This document shows positions 63,539 through 64,000 of a DNA stretch of 64,000 bases, piece by piece. Numbering within the stretch: the first letter of the stretch is position 1; the number at the start of each line of letters is the position of its first letter. Both the position numbers and the translations under genes were made by a program. The notes below the pieces were generated by a model, which had not been told where the DNA came from, ran no database searches, and saw nothing but the letters and a program-made list of their open reading frames with translations. The DNA comes from Actinomycetota bacterium (GTDB lineage: Bacteria; Actinomycetota; Coriobacteriia; Anaerosomatales; Anaerosomataceae). The stretch is taken from NCBI GenBank assembly GCA_009668945.1, contig SBEH01000003.1, positions 1 to 64,000 of the forward strand, written 5' to 3'.

Positions 63539-64000
63539 ATGGCGAAGAAGTCAGCACGCACGCCGATGGCGGTAGACAAGTCGAACACACCCGCGTGGAT
63601 GCGAGGCGTGATCATCGCGATCATCATCTCGTTCGTGGCGATGGTTGCCGGTGTGGCGTATCTGGGAAGCGCCGGCGGCACGAGGACCCCCACCAATGGC
63701 ACCGACACCTCTGGCGACACCATCACCGCACAGTACCAGCCGCGGGTGGATGCGGCGATCGCGGCGGCCCAGTCGAGTCCCGACAACCCGGCTGTGGTGA
63801 TCGAGGTCGGCCACGCGTATTTCGAGTGGGCGGTCGCGCTGTACGAGAGCGGGCAACAGTCCGCATCGATCCCGGTCTGGAAGAGCGCGGTCAGCTACTA
63901 CGACCAGGTGCTCGCGATGGATCCTTCCGACGACATCGCACTCGGCAACAAGGCGTTCGCGCTCTACTACGCGCAGGATGCCGTGCTCGCGCCCGCCGCT
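63539..64000 (+). CDS. Membrane-anchored protein with TPR-like region (partial at window end)
   Basis: The first 154 codons are visible and the frame stays open to the right edge. Basic N-terminus, one helix (VIIAIIISFVAMVAGVAYL, near 24-42), a Thr/Gly/Ser linker and then helical repeats of TPR type (AYFEWAVALYESGQQ, VSYYDQVLAMDPSDDIALGNKAF). GAGGGAG at 63524-63530 sets the ATG. The helix-plus-TPR plan is like that of the protein at 51912. Function unknown. Confidence 0.75.
   Translation, partial: MAKKSARTPMAVDKSNTPAWMRGVIIAIIISFVAMVAGVAYLGSAGGTRTPTNGTDTSGDTITAQYQPRVDAAIAAAQSSPDNPAVVIEVGHAYFEWAVALYESGQQSASIPVWKSAVSYYDQVLAMDPSDDIALGNKAFALYYAQDAVLAPAA

Overview
The window is one high-GC, gene-dense chromosomal segment with frequent GTG starts and many GTGA/ATGA start-stop overlaps. 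The gene set fits an anaerobic or facultative Actinomycetota member, possibly Coriobacteriia-like: a Rex redox repressor, multihaem c-type cytochromes with paired CXXCH motifs, membrane-anchored NHL propellers, a menaquinone methyltransferase and an RseC-like protein. This placement is an inference from gene content, not from a phylogenetic marker. No rRNA, tRNA, CRISPR array, insertion sequence or phage gene was recognised.

Region 1 (3-16208, + strand). The tail of a surface protein with DUF5648 repeats ends at a terminator. A 14-gene co-directional run follows, headed by an extended -10 site at 527-535. It encodes CDP-dideoxyhexose enzymes (rfbF, rfbG, rfbH), a legionaminic-acid-type nonulosonate set (legB, legC, ptmE, neuB, neuC, a PtmA-like SDR and a Gfo/Idh oxidoreductase), a further SDR reductase/epimerase, a thiamine-diphosphate enzyme and two membrane acyltransferases. 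RfbFGH plus a ThDP enzyme suggests a branched-chain CDP-sugar of the yersiniose type.

Region 2 (16195-27175, both strands). This holds membrane glycosylation genes: two GtrB-like polyprenyl-phosphate glycosyltransferases, one GtrA-like flippase, three multi-spanning GT-C-like proteins (two are paralogues), a methyltransferase, an epimerase and a multiply broken GT-C-like pseudogene.

Region 3 (27373-39095). A Wzx-type flippase is followed by a GDP-perosamine-type set (PLP aminotransferase, PglD-like acetyltransferase, ManC, two tandem Gmd paralogues) and four glycosyltransferases.

Region 4 (39218-51219). The dTDP-rhamnose operon rfbBACD comes first. Two GT4 enzymes, a phosphohexomutase, a third GT4, a polyprenyl-phosphate sugar-1-phosphate transferase and an O-antigen-ligase-like protein with a TPR tail follow. 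Regions 1-4 together therefore carry four nucleotide-sugar chemistries (CDP, probable CMP via GDP intermediates, GDP, dTDP), a priming enzyme, a flippase, a ligase and add-on sugar modules. This is a nearly complete machinery for a complex lipid-linked surface glycan.

Region 5 (51237-58505). rex lies next to a redox island: a TPR membrane protein, an NHL propeller, a 7-haem cytochrome, a cytochrome with 14 CXXCH plus one CX3CH motif, a second NHL propeller and two lipoproteins. It looks like an extracytoplasmic electron-transfer module, but that role is inferred.

Region 6 (58621-64000). A B12-binding/radical SAM protein, menG, an amidohydrolase, an RseC-like protein and two single-spanning proteins of unknown function; the last runs off the window.

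There is no stretch longer than about 200 bases without a gene.
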